Source: Cunninghamia lanceolata (Eukaryota; Streptophyta; Pinopsida; Cupressales; Cupressaceae). From it: 64,000 bases of DNA. The translations under genes were made by a program, and so were the position numbers. Location: NCBI GenBank assembly GCA_027924645.1, contig BSBN01000233.1:5226501-5290500 (forward strand). The letters run 5' to 3'. The notes under the pieces were generated by a model. The model was given only the letters and a program-made list of their open reading frames with translations. It was not told the DNA's origin and did not search any database. Shown here piece by piece: positions 46,687 to 58,674 of the stretch; position 1 is the stretch's first letter, and every line of letters starts with the position of its first letter.

Positions 46687-49600
46687 GATCCTCAAAGAGA
46701 ACTTCTTGTTTCTTCTCATTGTACCCTTGCCAACATTATTCCTTGTGGGGAAACTTTTTACAGGGACTTAGCCACCTTCCACATGTTACTCCCACATTCT
46801 TGTCCTCTCAATGCCATGACACCAATGTATGGACCCACCACATCTATGGATCAAATTACAAAACAGGTCATGATTCTACCAGGGAAAACACTTAATATAA
46901 ATACTCGGTTGACAGCAGATCAGGAATAAAAACTCATTCAACTTTTGGTTTTCCACTCAGCATCTTTTGCCTGGGAATACCAAGATATGAAAGGCATACC
47001 TCCTGAAATTTGTATCCATCACATCTACACTGAGGATACTAAACCTGTCAGACAACCACAAAGAAGATTGAATCGTGCCTTAAAGGACATTGTCAAAACT
47101 AAAATAGAAAAATTACTCCAAGCAGGGTTCATATGTCCAATCTCAGATAGTCAATGGGTCTCACCCCTTGTCATTGTGCCTAAAAAGAATGGGAAATGGA
47201 GGGTGTGTATTGATTATAGAGAACTCAATAAGGCCACAAAAAAGGACTACTTTCCCTTACCATTTATTGACCAAGTTCTAGACAACCTTGCTGGGAGAAA
47301 GTATTTTTCTTTTTTAGATGGATTCAGTGGGTATAATCAAATTCAAGTAGCACCTAAAGACCAAGACAAAACCACCTTCACATGCTCTTGGGGAACCTTC
47401 ACTTACAAAGTTCTTCCTTTTGGGCTGTGCAACGCCCCAGCTACATTTCAGAGACTGGTCCTAGCTATTTTTGCTGAATTGGCTAATGAATGCATGGAAG
47501 TCTACATGGATGACTTTACTGTGTATGGGAATAACTTCGAGGAAGCTCTCACAAACCTTGGAAAAGTACTAAAATGTTGTGATAAAAATCGACTGTCCCT
47601 TAGCCATGAGAAATGTTTTATGATGGTGGAAGAAGGAATTGTTTTGGGACACCATATTTCAGAAAAAGGGATCAGAGTGGATCAGAACAAGATAGAAGTA
47701 ATCACACAGTTGCCTTCACCCAAAAATCAGACTGATGTCAAGAGTTTTCTAGGTCATGCAGGCTACTATAGGAGGTTCATAGAAAATTTTAGCAGAATAG
47801 CTGCTCCCCTGTTTACCCTGCTTAACAAGGAAACAGAATTTCTCTGGACAGCAGACTGTCAATCAGCATTTGAAATTTTGAAGGAGAAGCTTACTGTGAC
47901 ACCAGTTTTAAGGGGACCTAATTGGACTTTACCATTCCACATACAAACTGATGCTTCAAATGAATCCATTGGGGCTGTTTTAGGACAAAAAGAGGAAGGA
48001 AAGAGTATGCATGCCATTTATTACATCAGCAAGAACCTTACCTCTGCAGAAAGAAATTATACAACAACTAAGAAGGAATTCTTGGTAGTTATCTATGCTA
48101 TAAACAAATTTAGACATTATATTACCGGATATAAAATATTTGTGCACACTAATCATGCAGCCATCAAGTACCTAATGAATAAACCAGTAGTAGATGCAAG
48201 GATCATCAGGTGGTTATAGCTCTTGCAAGAATTTGATATTACCATAGTTGATAATCCAGGAAAGTTTAATTTGGTTGCTGATTTTCTGTCAAGATTACAT
48301 ACAAGAGGAGAAGATCAACCAGTGGAGGACAAATTTCCAGATGAACATCTTTTTGCCATATCCACTACTGCACCTTGGTTTGTTGACATAGCTAATTTCT
48401 TAGCTACAGGCTTGTATCCATCCCATTTTACTTCAAAACAGAGAAAACGTTTGCTTAAAGAAAGTTTATCCTACAAATGGTTGAATGGTTTACTATTTAA
48501 ATGTGGTCCTGATTTCATTCTACGCAGGTGTTTGAAGGCTGAGGAGACTTTTGATGTGTTGAGAGCATGCCATGATGAACCATCTGGTGGCCACTACTCT
48601 TTCCACAAGACAGTCCACAAGATCCTTGGAGCTGGTTACTACTGGCCTTCTCTTCATAAAGACACAAAGAGGTATGTGCAGCACTGTGACCAGTGCCAAA
48701 AGATGGGGCAGCCCACCTTTACTCAGGAAATGTTGCTACATCCTCAAGTCATGATGGAACCATTTGAGCAATGGGGTCTAGACTTTGTGGGACCAATTTC
48801 ACCGCCATCATCAGGGAAGGAGTATATCCTAGTATGCACAGACTATGTTACTAAGTGGGCTGAGGTTCAAGCATTATAGTTTGCAAGAGAAGAAAAAGTT
48901 GTTGATTTCCTTTACAATAGGATTTTCTTGAGATTTGTAGCCCCAAAATCAATAGTTTCAGACAGAGGACCTCAATTTACTTCACAGGTAATTAAGGCAT
49001 TCACGGATTTGTACCAAGTCAAGCACAGAAAAACTTCACCTTACCATCCTCAAGCAAATGGGCAGATAGAAGTAACTAACAGAGATCTTGAGAATATCCT
49101 AACCAGGACAGTGGCAATGAACAGAAAGGATTGGGCTAATAGACTACCTGAAGCAGTTTGGGCTTACAACACCACTTGGAAGTCCACAACAAAGTTTTCA
49201 CCATATGAATTGGTTTATGGGAAAAAGCATATACTATCTATTGAATTTGAACTCCAGACACTTAAAACTGTATTGGATGTTGGGCTGCCGCTGTCTACAA
49301 TTCAGCAGAACAGGATTCTTCAACTCAATGAGTTGGATGAGATTCGGACAGAGGCCATTCAGCAAACAGAACTGGTTCAGTACCAAAGGAAGCAATGGCA
49401 TGACCAACATATCAAGAGGAGGACATTTCAACAAGGAGATTGGGTTCTTCTTTATGATTCTAAATTCAAAGAATTCAAAGGGAAATTACAGACTCACTGG
49501 CTGGGTCCTTATCAAATAAAGGAAGTGTTTGAAAATGGAACTGTATCATTGCAACCAATTGATGGAAGTACAAACACATTTTTAGTAAATGGTCACAGGA

Positions 49601-49695
49601 TAAAGCTCTACAAAAGACCGTCTACTAAAGAAGAGTTTCTTGATGATCTGTGTTTTGATACAGGGGATACCTCCTCTGTCACGGTGTTGGAATAA
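46687..49695 (+). pseudogene. F pol: RT, RNase H and integrase
   Basis: It continues F's protease frame after G. RT has GFICPISDSQWVSPLVIVPK, WRVCIDYRELN, FTCSWGTFTYKVLPFGLCN and catalytic YMDD at 47503-47514. RNase H has QTDASNESIGAVLGQ, AERNYTTTKKEFL and HTNHAAIKYL. Integrase has the HHCC finger (48570-48710), GLDFVGP, SDRGPQFTS and YHPQANGQIEVTNRDLE, ending near FLVNGHRIKLY. Three in-frame stops interrupt it (46927, 48217, 48877); otherwise it is open for about 1000 codons. No chromodomain is seen, consistent with Athila/Tat. Confidence 0.94.
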
Positions 49696-50821
49696 AATAA
49701 AAAAAAATAGAAGGTTGAAAACTAGCAATGACGGCCTTCCAACAAAAACAAAAAAAAAAAGATGAAAAAAAAAGAAGGTTGAAAACCAGCAATGGCGGCC
49801 TTCCAACAAAAAAAAAAAAAATATTTAGAGAAAGATGGAAAACCAGCAAATGGCTGTCTTCTCGACCAAGGGAGTTGAAAACCAGTAAAATGGCGGTTCC
49901 CTTCTCCAAGACAGTTGTAATAATCAAGCTTTGGACATGATCGGTTGCCAGAAATTGGCCAATACATCTCCGGTGCTTTCCAATAAGGAGCATCTTCGGC
50001 GCTTTCCAATAAGGAGCACCTCCAGCGCTTTCCAATTAGGAGCACCTCCGGCACTTCCCAATTAGGAGCACCTCTGGTGCTCTGTTAATAATGCTGATAG
50101 TTTCCATAATAAGGGCGGGACCTACCTCGCCAGGTGGTAAAGTAGACAACTCCTATGATGAGGTCATCATGACTCATCTTCTACTTAATCGCACAACATA
50201 ATTACAAATTAGGAAACTAATAATTGCAGGAGTGTCCACAAGCCGGCGCTGACATCACCCATGGGCGTGGATTTTAGTGCCACTCAGTGCAATGATTGCA
50301 GGTCGCATGCAAGTAGGAAGCAGATGTCATATCGGTCGCCGCTTAAATGCCACGCCGCGTGCAGTTTTCAAGGCAGCGCAGCATTTCTCCCGCGTACGAT
50401 TGCCTCATCATTAAAACTGATCCAAGTAAATCTATTTTTAATTAGTCATTAATTAGTAACTGTCATGTCTTTCTAATTTGAGTGCTGTCGTGATGACACG
50501 TCCCTCCACCGTCATTTCCTTTCTCACCTCCACGCATGCCGCCATCTGTGCATTAATGCCACCTTACCTCCGGAGCGCCCTGTCAGTCCGTTACAATTAT
50601 GGCTGCTTTGGTCCCTTAACCCATCTGCATAAACCCAGCCTGAAAATAATTGCATCCCTCATTCAAACCTCCGGAATAGACTGAAGCATAAGATAAACAA
50701 CTCTCCGGAGCCTACAGAGTAATTTGAACAGCACTCCGGAGCCCATAGAGATCAGAGGGACAGATAGACTTCAGATCGCAGAAGAAAAGAATAAAACACA
50801 GAAACTGCCATCAATTCAGGT
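49696..50821 (+). other. F spacer between pol and accessory frame
   Basis: No gene. It holds A-rich duplicated blocks (AAGGTTGAAAAC with GCAATG and CGGCCTTCCAAC at 49711 and 49775, and a looser third copy from 49830), the 26-bp tandem array at 49965-50084, and three CTCCGGAG octamers (50568, 50703, 50734). GC content is higher than in the surrounding coding parts. Confidence 0.7.
49965..50084 (+). repeat. 26-bp tandem repeat, four units plus a part
   Basis: Units start at 49965, 49991, 50017 and 50043, each of the form CAYCTYCGG..CTTTCCAATAAGGAG with a few changes; a fifth is partial. No spacers, so not CRISPR. Confidence 0.88.
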
Positions 50822-53796
50822 ATGGGGGTCAAGAAAAAGTCTGAGCCAGAAAGTACTGTGGGTCTTCTAAAGGATGCAACTGTAGCAAATATTTGAAGGA
50901 CTGCTGGATGGCTTGATTTCCTAGACAAGTTCGAGGGGTTTCAGGAGGACATTGTGGATGAATTCCTTAGGAATTTGAGAGACGACCAGACCACTGTGAG
51001 AGGGAACCAAATCAGTCTCTCCTCCACAATTATCAGCCACATCGCCAGACTCCCCGAACAAGGTGAGAGGTTCCACCACCTGAAAACCTTGTATACAGAG
51101 TTAATTAAAAAAATTTCTGTTCATGGTGACCCTGCCATCCAATTGCATATGAATAAGAATGAGGTTAAAGGAATTTTGAGGTCCACTCTCCCAAACCCTT
51201 GGGAAACTGTTGCTACCTGGCTAATGAAATACTTTACCTGTGATGGCCAATTCTCCATAGTCTTAGGGCCCATAATGAAAATGTTCATCTTTCTTAGACA
51301 TGGAAATAGGCACCCCGAATATAACATAAATATCCTAAATTTCCTCTATTCTGCCATCAGAGCAACTGCAGAAAAATACCAGCAGGGTAAGAGACCCATG
51401 AAACATCATGGCCTCATTTTCTTGATAGTCAAGCATCATTTCTTATCTCAGGCCAATGGGGATGAACTATTACAGAATTTTCTTGAGCATAACCCTCAGG
51501 TCAGAGCACCAGAGATACCACAAACAGAGGATGAGAATTCTCCCTCTCACCATGATGAAGAAACCAAGCCTACAGCCTCCTCCACAGCTTCTCACAAAAG
51601 GATATCACCCTCACAGGAAGCTACATCATCTGCAGCCCCTATTCCTAACAAGAAAAGAAAAGGCAAACAAATTGCAGAGCCTGCTCCTGCACGGCCTCTA
51701 TATATGACTCGCTCAGTCAGGTGACAAATGACTTCACCTGAGGGATCTAGGCCTACGGAATTAACAAAGGAAGAAGCAGGGCAGGGAATTGAAGGAAAAT
51801 GGTGGGTTGAAGAGCCATCCCATGACTCCGATGAGGTACCTCTAGTCCAAAAGAGGAAACAAAAGGAACATTCTCCTGCACCATCTATTCATATGGAGTC
51901 GAGTCCAGTCTCAACACCACCATGTGCTCCGGAGACAGGAAGCTTACCAACTGTTATTATCTCCTCAGACTCTGAGGAAGGAAGACCTGCTCCGGAGGCA
52001 CCAGTTCCACCTGTGCTCCGGAGAAGCAAAAGAAAGAGGCAGCTCTCACAAGCTGAGAAGGATACTGCCCTGCTCGCTGAGGCACTCCTTGAATTGAGCA
52101 CATATGAGGACAAGGCAGGACCTTCAGTAATGCCAGCAGCAGCAGTAGCAAACCCTCAGGACAAGGGCATTGCAGAAGGAGAAACAGGGCACACAGATAC
52201 AGAAGAAGAAATAGGGCACACAGATACATTGGGAGAAGCAGGGCAGGTGGCCATGGATAATCTTGATAATCAGCCACCAGCCACTGAAATAGAGGCAGAA
52301 ACTCTATCACATCCCTCTGACCAAGAAGACATAGAGGTCTCAACAGAGCAACAATTAATGGAAGAAATTGAGAATTTGAAAAGGCTGCTCTGGGGAAAGA
52401 ATTTAATTATTACTGACCTCAAGAAGGTCAGGGTGGAAATGGAGATGGAACTGAAGCAAACTATTGCAGAAATCCAAACAGACCTCCAAAACAAGGACAG
52501 AATCATCCAGGAGAAGGAGGCAGAGTTGGAAACACAGAAAGGTGAGGCAGCAAAAGTGGTGGAAGAAAAAGACAAAGAAGCAACACAAAAGGTTTCTGAG
52601 CTCACCATGGCCAGAGACAATGGCCTCACAGTAATAGCAGCACTAATTGAAAAGGTATAGAGCCAGGACAAACAATTAACTTGGGCCAATAACAGACTAG
52701 ATGACCAAGAAGAGTATATCCAAGAACTGTCTGGCCCAAGGGCAACCAGTGAACAGGAAGTGCAAACAAATGCCTATGTGGGTCCAATCCGCATAGACAT
52801 TCCTAAAGCCCTATTTCATTGGGAGGAAGGTGTAGAGAACATGAAGCCTCCAAACCAATGTTGTAATTGCAAAGGGTAGTTACTGCCAGAGCAGAAAGGA
52901 TAGCAACTTTGGAGAGAAAAATCATTCAAATGGCCTCCCTCTCCTCAGAAATTCTATCTTGCAAACCTCCAAGTGCCAGCTATGCAATGTTCCTACAAGA
53001 AAGGATACTGCAAAGGAAACTTTCCTTAGTCTTATCTGACATGAATGAGGATACAGAAATAGCAAAAGGTTTCATGACTGCTTACACCAGAAGCAACCAT
53101 GAAGACAAAAACTTCCTATGTGAGCTGTACTTACATGGGTTCTGCATTAATGATATAGCCTTCATGATTAATCACTTTGTGGGAGAATGCCAGCTTAGGG
53201 CATTCATGTCCCTCATGAGGAACTACCAGATTTGGGATGAAAGGATGGAAGCTCATCTTCAAAAGGATTCAAAAACAGAGCTCCTCCTCAGAAAAGAATG
53301 TCCCAATCCTTTTGCTTTCCAGACCCAATTCAGATCCGTCATCTATCATCCTGCCAGTGCAACTAGTATATTGCCATTATATTTGAAGAATTTGCAAGAA
53401 TGCTCCATTGACTTTGGACTTTTTATGATTAACTCAGCAAATCCTGTCCTTGCTGTAGCAAAGAAAAGATGGAGTATTTTAACACCAGAGCAAAAACTTA
53501 GAGAGGTGGTCACCCCTGCAAACCTAAGACTATTCATGAGGAAAGCAAAGATGATATCCAAATTGATGGATAAACATAAATAGGAATGGATAGGAGGGCA
53601 GTTCAGACCTCCTCTGATAATTGAACCACTCCCCATGTGGACAGAACAGTTGGAAGATGAAAAACTGCAAGATTGGATGAAGCAAGTTGACAAGTACAGA
53701 GGGAATGGTAACACTAATAGAACTACTTGGACAACCTATCTCCAGGAGTATAATCTGACTGACAGATTGCTTCATCTAAACAAATCCAGAATGTGA
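50822..53796 (+). pseudogene. F accessory frame downstream of pol, function unknown
   Basis: Starts at ATG 50822 (MGVKKKSEPES). One frame runs to 52660 with TGA at 50894-50896 and 51722-51724. After TAG 52658-52660 there is a frame change near 52860, and the reading continues past TAG 53581-53583 to TGA 53794-53796, about 990 codons. Layout: helical N-terminal domain (about residues 25-200), Ser/Pro/Glu-rich linker with a basic NKKRKGKQ stretch that could be a nuclear signal, a coiled-coil (about 52340-52660), and a helical C-terminal domain. No signal peptide or membrane segment is evident, so I do not call it env-like. I do not recognise the family. Confidence 0.75.
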
Positions 53797-53819
53797 AAGG
53801 CAGGAGGACCTGCCAAACC

Positions 53820-53835
53820 TTAGGTATGGGGGGGA
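53820..53835 (+). other. F polypurine tract
   Basis: GGTATGGGGGGGA directly before the 3' LTR. Confidence 0.85.
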
Positions 53836-55072
53836 TGATGAGTGTCAAATTGCACTCATAAAATACATCCTTTTTGCTTCTCTTTTTCCCTATTCAGTTC
53901 ATCTTCCTTGTGTCTGCACTCAAATTACTTAAGCAAGATTGTTCTATTTTGTGATTAATTAAGATAGATTACTTGAGATTAGAATTTTTGATTAGGTGAC
54001 TAATGTGCGTGGGATTAATGGAAAAATGCAGAATTTCTCTTCCTTTTTGAATCCGCAGGTGTAAATATCAGAAACAGTAGTTTTGTGCATCTCCGGAGAT
54101 CGTCTTCAATGATCTCCGGAGACCATGACAAAGAACAGTGACACCTGAAGATTGAAGATTTGGGGAATGACTCTCCGGAGCTCTGTGAGTGTCTGGAATA
54201 TCTCCAGAGCTGCAGACAGGAACAGTGATCTCCACCAATCAGACACTTCATCAGCAATCCTAATACCCCCGCACTTCACTCAAATCATCACCTGAGTGGT
54301 GAAGGGTCAACTATCAGTTAAACTGCTGAAGTTTTATCTTTCCAAAGATTTTGCATGAGTTATGAATTAAACTAATTTTCAGGGCTTTGATGCCCAAGTG
54401 TATTAAGATCTAAACTTAGACCTCTGAGTGGACTTCTGTTCCACTCAAGTCTACCTTTCTTGCATGATGATCTTTCATAAGTTTGACAGTTAAGTACAAA
54501 TAAGAGATGGTGTCATCTCCTAGAAAGACTGATAGATAAGTTCAATGATATATCATCACTCTTTATATATATACTTTCAGAAATAGTAATAAAACAACAA
54601 TGATAAAATTATTCTGATTTTCAGAGATTTCAGTTCTGTTATAGCCATACATTTTCATGAATATAGAAGTGAATGAATTGGACTGAATTTAGTTTAGATC
54701 ATCTCTTGTGCTGATTTCCTGCAATAGCCTTCAGCCTCAAAGGTGCGGAGCAAGGGCCCACTCTCACCAATCAGGCAGGAGGCTAGTATCTCTGTTTTAC
54801 TGTTTCAAGTTTCTTTTATAAAAGTATTTCCTGTTTTAGTAGATAGATGCATGTTATCATTCTTTGCTTTGAGTACATTTCCTATTTTATTCTGTTTTAC
54901 AGCATTCATTACATTTATTCAACAAGCAGATAGATTAGTCATTCTTTTAAGCTTTAGGATTAGCTATAAACTGGTCACTTAGAATCCCTAGTTGCAGACA
55001 GCCATGGACACAGCCCTGGTTCTTTGACATCTGAAAACAGATTAAATGATGAGGTACAGCGACAGCTCGTCA
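53836..55072 (+). repeat. F 3' LTR
   Basis: 1237 bp. Three exact CTCCGGAG octamers at 54091, 54114 and 54173; the 5' LTR has decayed versions of some of them. It is followed by GTCAA. Confidence 0.93.
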
Positions 55073-55333
55073 GTCAATCTTGTCACCTCTTCCCTCTCAC
55101 ATCTCCTATATGTACTCACCCGCATACCTTGATTTTGCATGTGATTGTAATATTTATTTATGCTATTTTTCTTATTGCATATTTGTCTCTTCAGCATTTG
55201 TATTTCTCTCTCTAGTTCTAGGAAACTAACTCTATTTTACTATTTTAATTTCATAATCATCCATTTTATAGTTTCATTGTATCTAATCCTTGCACTAGAT
55301 TCTAGGTTAATCTCTATTTTGTAGATTCTAACA

Positions 55334-55592
55334 TAGATATGTACCCACTTCATATGCCTTGTTTGTTCAATCAAAATCTTGGAAACTTGACAAATTGTTC
55401 AAAGAGGTAATTGAACTATATATATAATAGTTTCCTTGCCAAGTAGATAGTGTCAAAAATATTTGATGGATTGTGTCTAATAAATACATTATTTATCATA
55501 CATAGGGATGTGTTGTTTGGTTGTAGGAAACTTATTAGAATGATAGGCCATTATGCTTCAAAATGACAAGAAGAAAAAACTAGGAAGCATGT
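55334..55592 (-). pseudogene. K RNase H fragment
   Basis: The minus strand gives a LLGKETIIY-like block (frameshifted) and TRHMKWV, both typical of gypsy RNase H, ending at the H insertion. The upstream part lies beyond E, at 62125 and higher. Confidence 0.65.
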
Positions 55593-56839
55593 TGTTTAGT
55601 GGAAAAATGGATTTGTTAATGTTTTAGTGTTTTGATGTTTGAATCCTCCTTTCCACTTTACATTCAAGGATCTAGGGTCAAGTGGAAATTCACTATCATA
55701 CCCTAGATTGCTATGAGATGTAGGGAAACTTGGATTAGGGCATTTAATTATCAATTTCTCTTCTCTTATGCTCAATTGACCATCACAACCCTAATTATGC
55801 AAATACGGCAATAAATTGATGAATAACAAAAAAATCTCTTGCCAATGGGAGTAAAATAGCAAATCACAAAGTACCTATTTTCAGAGTTCTAAGGCAGAAC
55901 AGTCGAGGACACTGGTGCGGGTGCCCTAGTCCAAGGTACCAGTTTCTTCAAGGAATCAGGACCTCCTTCCGACACTGATCAGCCCTATAACTTTTGTTTT
56001 TGGAAATTTGTCTGCAGAGGACACTAGTGTGAGTGCCCAAGTCCTGGAAATGCTTCAGTGTCCTACTTCTCTTTGGATCCTGAATCCTTGATGTCTGTCG
56101 ATCCTTCCTGCAACTTCACTTTTCCCAAATGCGACACCTGTAACCTGCAATCACAAGACTTTGGGAGGAGGTTGTGGTGTTTAGAGGCTTGCCTTAGTCA
56201 AGCCCTAGAGGACACTTAAGTCTCCGAACACCGTTGTTAGATAGAGAGTGTGTGCTCTTGTGAGGCAGAGGCAAAAACCAAAGGAATTGATATTGAAAAC
56301 ACAATATAATGTCACCTTGTAGTGAAGATATCATGGGAGGAAGATGCTCTTCATTCCATGATGAATGGATACTCAAATCTGCAAATACAAACACACAAAC
56401 CACACAAGTCTTCTCTTGCAACACAATGAAAGCCTTGAATCACCTTGAGAACTCTTGAACATCACAATTGCCATCTAGTTTACAAATGAATTCCTAAACA
56501 TGCTTTTATATGCAACTACAAACACTCCCGCTAAGATTTTCATAATTCAAACTTACCGTGTCGGTAAAGGACCCAAATAATGGTCATAAACTAACACCCA
56601 GAAATTGGGGTTACCCCAAAATAGGGCAGGAATAGAGTGCGGGCGGCCAAGTCCTCCACCCCTATTTTGGGCAGGGTACAGCTCAAGGGGTCCTCCTAGG
56701 TCCTATTTGTTATGTTACCTAAGGCTCATTCCATCGGGATGCTAAATTATGAACTAAGATGTCCTAAATGCATGCAAAAGACCCAGGAGCTAAACCTTAT
56801 GAGGGAAAAGCCCCCAAGGGGACATTTTTTGACGTTACA
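55593..56839 (-). repeat. E 3' LTR
   Basis: It pairs with 60874-62119. Both copies carry an unusual GC-richer stretch (near 55890-56060 and 61190-61340) and a minus-strand TATAAAAG box near 56510. Confidence 0.87.
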
Positions 56840-57278
56840 TTTAGTCCCCACTTTAATGTATGTATAAATGCGAGGCCAATACATGTGTTAAAGTAAGGTC
56901 ACAAACACAATAAACACACCAAGCATGGAGAAGACACGACAATCACATAGAAAATAGTAACAAGCACACAAAACACGGAGAAGATAGTTACAGTCATGCA
57001 GAACATGGAGTAGACAGTCAATGCATAGAAGACACATTAATGCATGGAAGAAAGAAATGATATCTTTACTTTTCTTTTTTTCTTTTCATATGTATGAAAT
57101 GCAAATGCAAGTATAGGAAAGTAAACAAACCTCCCATAATACAGGATGCACTACCCTAAGCCACAGGTCTCTATATATATGGGGCAACACACACACAAGA
57201 CACACAAAAACTCCCAAGATGCAGGAAGCACTACCCGAAGGTGCTGGTCTTTATACTGCATATGGGGTAACAAACACA
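56840..57278 (-). other. E 3' region: polypurine tract and short repeats
   Basis: AAAGTGGGGACTAAA (minus strand) adjoins the LTR. From 56930 to 57060 the word CATGGAGAAGACA and variants recur. An 80-bp-period duplication lies at 57131-57282 (CTCCCA, CAGGA, GCACTACCC, GGTCT, TATGGGG in both units). No gene is recognised. Confidence 0.65.
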
Positions 57279-57797
57279 CTAAACAAAGAAAACATGCCAA
57301 AACACACACACTTGAAGACACGGAGAAAACATGGCAGACAAGCGATGGAGTGTACCTATTTCTAGGTCCAACACCATCTCAGGCACATTACAGGCACACA
57401 CTAACAATTGGGCTTCGCCACAACAATCACCAAAGACACGCTTAAGGGTTGAATTAGTCACAGAACCACTCCCTACCTCGGCATAGGACTTTTGAAAATG
57501 ACAGGATGATGCAATCTGCTCTAAGAAATACACCATCCCCGGCTCTGCAGAGGGCTTAAGAAAAAGGATATGCTTGATATCCCACCTCCACAGAGGGCTT
57601 ACATGATTGATTGATTGATTGCAAACAAACTCAGGATGCATGATGCACTCATCATGTAGGTCTTTGCATCTGAGGACAAGTACATTGCTAACATCTACAA
57701 CAGACAGCTTACCTTCTATATGCCCCACCTTAAGGTGGTTGATATCAAGCACGTTAAGGTAGGAAGAAAACACACAAGGGAACACCAGATTTCGCAA
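57279..57797 (-). CDS. E open frame of 172 codons, unknown
   Basis: An uninterrupted minus-strand frame from ATG 57797 in E's 3' part. It is rich in Cys, Val and His, with no motif I recognise and no zinc-knuckle spacing. Its 3' half overlaps repeat-rich DNA. It may be chance; the only support is its length within otherwise stop-rich sequence. Confidence 0.2.
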   Translation of the reverse strand: MRNLVFPCVFSSYLNVLDINHLKVGHIEGKLSVVDVSNVLVLRCKDLHDECIMHPEFVCNQSINHVSPLWRWDIKHILFLKPSAEPGMVYFLEQIASSCHFQKSYAEVGSGSVTNSTLKRVFGDCCGEAQLLVCACNVPEMVLDLEIGTLHRLSAMFSPCLQVCVFWHVFFV

Positions 57798-58674
57798 AGC
57801 CCATGCCTCCCGGAGGTGACATGTGCTTTACGATCGCCAAATGTTCACACAAACACATCCCTACAAGAAACATGTTAGTGTCTACAACATCATGATAAAC
57901 AACAACATCAATGCATATGATTAACCACACAAAGAGCCAAGGTTATACAATGAATTCAAAGTTCAAGGATAACCATAGGGCTATATCACAAAGCTCTCTG
58001 AATCAAGTACCACTAAGGCTAGATTCAAAGACAAACAAAGGTGCACAAAGCAGCAGTATTGTTAAGGTTTGTAAATGCGATAGAAACATCATAAATTCAC
58101 TATGCGGAAAGCACAAGTGCTTCCACTAGCCAAGAATCGGATAATATATACAACTCCATCATCATATTAGGAATTAAGTCCATTTTTTGATTGCTCTCAA
58201 AAGGGATGCTAGGTCCGCATCAGTATAAATGTTTATCATCATCTGCCCGCTAGATGGAAACACTAGAGGAAGGGAAATAATAAATAAGAGAGGAGAAACA
58301 AGTGTCTTAGAGATAGTCATGTAGGAGGGTGCCCCCAGTGTCACCAACTGCAACGCTATGTTCGTAAGACACAACACATAACAATGAAATCAGAGAGAGG
58401 CAATTTAGAAGAATGATTATACAAATAGAAGGTCACAACAGAGGCAATCTCCTGGTATCTCGGACCTTACAAGAGAATTAGGGGTCATCCCAAGAGGCCT
58501 AAACAACATATAACACATCACGGGGGAAGCACATCACGAGAGAGATAAAGGGTTAGAGATACTTACCTATGGGGCCCTGGTAGGCTAGTGGGTATCACGA
58601 ATCTTGATCTTTATCTTAATGGTTAAGGCGTTATCACTTCTTCTCTCTTCCATATGTTCATGAGTTTGTGAGGG
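57798..58674 (-). other. E interior, no recognised gene
   Basis: It contains a GATT/TTGA simple run just below it (57604-57620) and purine-rich stretches, with no conserved protein on either strand. Confidence 0.5.

Larger units (their letters stand above)
34364..55072 (+). mobile_element. Element F: Athila/Tat-like gypsy retrotransposon, split by G
   Basis: LTRs of 1237 bp at 34364-35600 and 53836-55072, with ends TGATGAG/CTCATCA. TSD GTCAA at 34359-34363 and 55073-55077. Asp-tRNA-type PBS at 35606 and a G-rich polypurine tract at 53820-53835. Gag, protease, RT, RNase H and integrase are followed by a long accessory frame. Without G it is about 12.5 kb, in the range of Athila-type elements. 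Three stops in pol and frameshifts in gag and the accessory frame disable it. Confidence 0.93.
34190..55333 (+). repeat. H: solo LTR related to O, split by F
   Basis: 34190-34363 begins TGTTAGTGTAGG and aligns with the reverse complement of O's LTR (shared TTTTTCCTACACTTTATTAA, CTTGCTTAGG, GGAGTTACA and CTATGTTTAGA-like blocks). It resumes at 55078 and ends TTCTAACA at 55333, about 430 bp in all. Both flanks are K RNase H sequence, with no primer site or polypurine tract, so this is a solo LTR. The flanks ATCTA and ATTTG (minus strand) could be a target duplication with two transitions. Confidence 0.68.

Noticed and set aside
49965..50084. CRISPR-like array
   Set aside because: Repeats are head-to-tail without spacers, inside a plant retrotransposon.
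50822..53796. Env-like gene in F
   Set aside because: The position fits, but no signal peptide, transmembrane segment or glycoprotein-like Cys pattern can be seen; the frame looks cytosolic or nuclear with a coiled-coil.
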